Assembly: GCA_020631035.1 (NCBI GenBank)
Contig: JAHDIA010000247.1
Location: forward strand, 331 to 8,319
Origin: Chitinophagales bacterium
GTDB lineage: Bacteria > Bacteroidota > Bacteroidia > Chitinophagales > UBA2359
Reading direction: 5' to 3'
DNA: 7,989 bases
The translations under genes were made by a program, and so were the position numbers. Positions 6,357 through 7,989 of the stretch are shown here, piece after piece. Numbering within the stretch: the first letter of the stretch is position 1; each line of letters starts with the position of its first letter. Under the pieces are notes generated by a model that was given only the letters and a program-made list of their open reading frames with translations, made no database searches and was not told the origin of the DNA.

Positions 6357-7772
6357 ATGTTGAAACATATTTACAATTACAATGCAATCAAATATTGGAT
6401 TTGGGGAGTAATAGGGGTTTTGCTACCAGTGACTCTATTGGGGCAATTGGGTCCAAATTATTGGACACTCAACTATGGAACCAAAGCACAAATTCTAAAT
6501 GGAGCAGTTATTGGTGGGGTAGATGACAACAGTGCCATATTCTACAATCCTGCGGCCATTGGAGCGAATGAAAATGGAGGAATATCTTTTAGTTTGCTCT
6601 CTCCTTCCTTAGCCTCTATTAGAACCAACTCAGAAGCATTCAATCAAAAAGTAGGACGGGATTTTGATTTATTGCCCAATATGGCAATCATAAATTTTTC
6701 TATGAGAGAGGGACAAATCAAGTTTTCTTTTGGATACTTTTCACGACAAAACATAGATTTTAAAATTCTTTCTCAATACGAGCAAGACTATCTTGCTTTG
6801 GGACAAAAATTTATAGGCATTAGTAATTTTAAAAACAAAATTAGTGAACGTTGGTATACTATTGGATGGTCTTATGCATTGAGCAAACACGCTAGGGTAG
6901 GGATTACCCAAAATTTTATCACCCGCAGTCATTCACAGTTTTTGTTAATGGATGGCAACCGAATATCCAACGAACCAAATACTCCACAGTTTATTAGTGG
7001 GTATTTACATGATATTGCCTATAGCAATTATGCCTTACACACCAAATTGGGGGTGATTTGCCATTGGGATAAATTGTCTATTGGTCTTAGTTTGAGTACA
7101 CCTCGCTATTTGCCTATTTATACCAGTGGACATTATCAAATTATCAGAACAAGTTTGCTAGGTGAGAATGTAAATGTTCAAGAAGAAATAACAGAGCTGG
7201 GATTGTCAAGTGAGTACAATACACCTTGGTCTTTTGGTTTTGGCAGTGTGCTTAGCTTAAAAGAAAATGAAAAGATCTATTTTTCCACCGAATATTTTAC
7301 TGAGGTTGATCCTTTTACCATCATTCGAAGTGAAAAAAATGATTTTGGTTTTGCTCTGACCACTTCTGCAGACAATGTATGGAATTTTGCCCTTGGATAT
7401 GAAAACCACCTCTCTAAGAAATTTACGCTACTTACAGGTTTTAGAACAGACATCAATAGTGCCATTAGAAATGGCATTTATTACCCAGAAGACCGCCAGC
7501 CTGAATTGATGAAATTGGGTTGGAATGTATACCACTTTTCCATAGGAGGACATTTTGACATTCGTTCATTTAAGTTTTCAGGAGGGATAGACTATGCCGT
7601 CTCCAATGGTTCTGAAACCAATTTTCAAAATCCCTATGTTCCCATTTTAGAAGAATTTGGCTTGGAAGAGATTAAGGGGCAAAATGAGAAGTCTAGATAT
7701 TCTGCTTGGACCTTTTTCCTCAATTATTCCCTTTTGTTTGATCGTATCTTTGGAAATGGAGATGATGATTGA
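6357..7772 (+). CDS. FadL/OmpP1-like outer membrane beta-barrel protein
   Basis: A 471-residue exported protein. Residues 1-30 form a signal peptide: Lys3, His4 and Lys12 precede a hydrophobic core at about 13-28, with cleavage probably near the LLGQ end (30). The segment GGVDDNSAIFYNPAAIG (53-69) matches the N-terminal hatch-region motif of the FadL/OmpP1/TodX family, where Asp, Ala, Asn-Pro-Ala and Gly are typical. The rest consists of alternating amphipathic strands such as INFSMREGQIKFSFGYFSR, ALGYENHLSKKFTLLTGFRTD and FHFSIGGHFD-like stretches, as expected for a beta-barrel. Family members carry hydrophobic compounds across the outer membrane; here the substrate is unknown. The protein ends in an acidic tail (GNGDDD) after FFLNYSLLFDRIF, so the final strand is not at the extreme C-terminus. 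It has its own promoter and appears monocistronic. Confidence 0.82.
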   Translation: MLKHIYNYNAIKYWIWGVIGVLLPVTLLGQLGPNYWTLNYGTKAQILNGAVIGGVDDNSAIFYNPAAIGANENGGISFSLLSPSLASIRTNSEAFNQKVGRDFDLLPNMAIINFSMREGQIKFSFGYFSRQNIDFKILSQYEQDYLALGQKFIGISNFKNKISERWYTIGWSYALSKHARVGITQNFITRSHSQFLLMDGNRISNEPNTPQFISGYLHDIAYSNYALHTKLGVICHWDKLSIGLSLSTPRYLPIYTSGHYQIIRTSLLGENVNVQEEITELGLSSEYNTPWSFGFGSVLSLKENEKIYFSTEYFTEVDPFTIIRSEKNDFGFALTTSADNVWNFALGYENHLSKKFTLLTGFRTDINSAIRNGIYYPEDRQPELMKLGWNVYHFSIGGHFDIRSFKFSGGIDYAVSNGSETNFQNPYVPILEEFGLEEIKGQNEKSRYSAWTFFLNYSLLFDRIFGNGDDD

Positions 7773-7864
7773 GGAAATGTTGGAGATAAAAAGAAAAAAT
7801 TTGATGAAAGTGCATTGTTTGTAAATGATTCAATCCGACGAAGCACCACCCAAAATAGCCTACG

Positions 7865-7986
7865 CCCGATAGTAGTGGATATGGCGGCATTCATTCGGTC
7901 TGTAGAGACGTTGCACGCAACGTCTGTACTGGCGTAGCGGTGAATCGAAATATTTCCCCAATGCCGCCATAGAAGCGAATAGCGGG
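7865..7986. repeat. long imperfect palindrome, candidate dispersed repeat element
   Basis: Two arms pair in one register. A perfect 12-bp stem (7880-7891 with 7960-7971) carries TATGGCGGCATT and its complement. Farther out, CCCG (7865-7868) pairs with CGGG (7983-7986), with scattered pairs between. It starts 93 bp after the FadL-like gene and holds no convincing coding frame. It may work as a 3' structure or terminator, but the size and nested form fit a dispersed repeat better. The window ends three bases after the outer arm, so it may extend farther. Confidence 0.7.
7902..7929. repeat. inner palindrome within the larger element
   Basis: GTAGAGACGTTGC (7902-7914) pairs with GCAACGTCTGTAC (7917-7929) in 12 of 13 positions around a 2-nt centre; the one mismatch is 7905 with 7926. 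It sits inside the loop of the larger palindrome but in a different pairing register, so it looks like a separate unit. From memory, near-identical GTAGAGACG palindromes are common intergenic repeats in Bacteroidota and cyanobacteria; I could not check this here. Confidence 0.75.
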
Positions 7987-7989
7987 GAC

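Noticed and set aside
7860..7970. Minus-strand frame of about 36 codons across the terminal palindrome
   Set aside because: It is read through the arms of an inverted repeat, where short open frames arise by symmetry, and the product has no domain-like pattern.

Overview
The window looks like chromosomal DNA from a member of the Bacteroidota. The genes are AT-rich. Start codons are preceded by A/C-rich leaders without a clear Shine-Dalgarno sequence. Several promoters match the Bacteroidota -7 element TAnnTTTG, in one or two cases with a TTG -33 element. The last large gene encodes a FadL/OmpP1-like outer membrane protein. I cannot name genus or species. All genes I support are on the + strand.

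Layout: (1) 1-3718 holds two tandem paralogous M3-family zinc oligoendopeptidase genes, each 564 codons and aligning without gaps. Each is preceded by copies of a 14-bp tandem repeat that runs into an identical 26-bp promoter block, so promoter and gene were duplicated together. Copy 2 keeps the residues I recall as typical of the family; copy 1 has drifted around the active site but keeps the zinc ligands. (2) 3798-5519 holds a multi-pass sterol desaturase/fatty acid hydroxylase-like membrane protein, followed 12 nt later by a small transglutaminase-like protein with a visible Cys-His-Asp set; the two are probably co-transcribed. (3) 5520-5727 is an intergenic stretch with a 136-bp segment bounded by perfect 10-bp inverted repeats, then a promoter. 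(4) 5728-6251 holds a TerB-like helical protein gene whose stop overlaps the start of a 36-codon single-pass membrane protein gene. (5) 6282-7772 holds a good Bacteroidota promoter and the FadL/OmpP1-like gene. (6) 7865-7986 is a long imperfect palindrome with a second palindrome inside its loop, probably a dispersed repeat element.

The genes do not form one recognisable pathway. The peptidase pair would act on cytoplasmic peptides, the hydroxylase-like protein on membrane lipids, and the FadL-like protein on uptake of hydrophobic compounds. I see no CRISPR array, tRNA, rRNA, transposase or defence system. The most unusual signals are the repeat-fronted duplicated promoter/peptidase unit with asymmetric divergence, the overlapping small membrane protein gene, and the two intergenic inverted-repeat elements.
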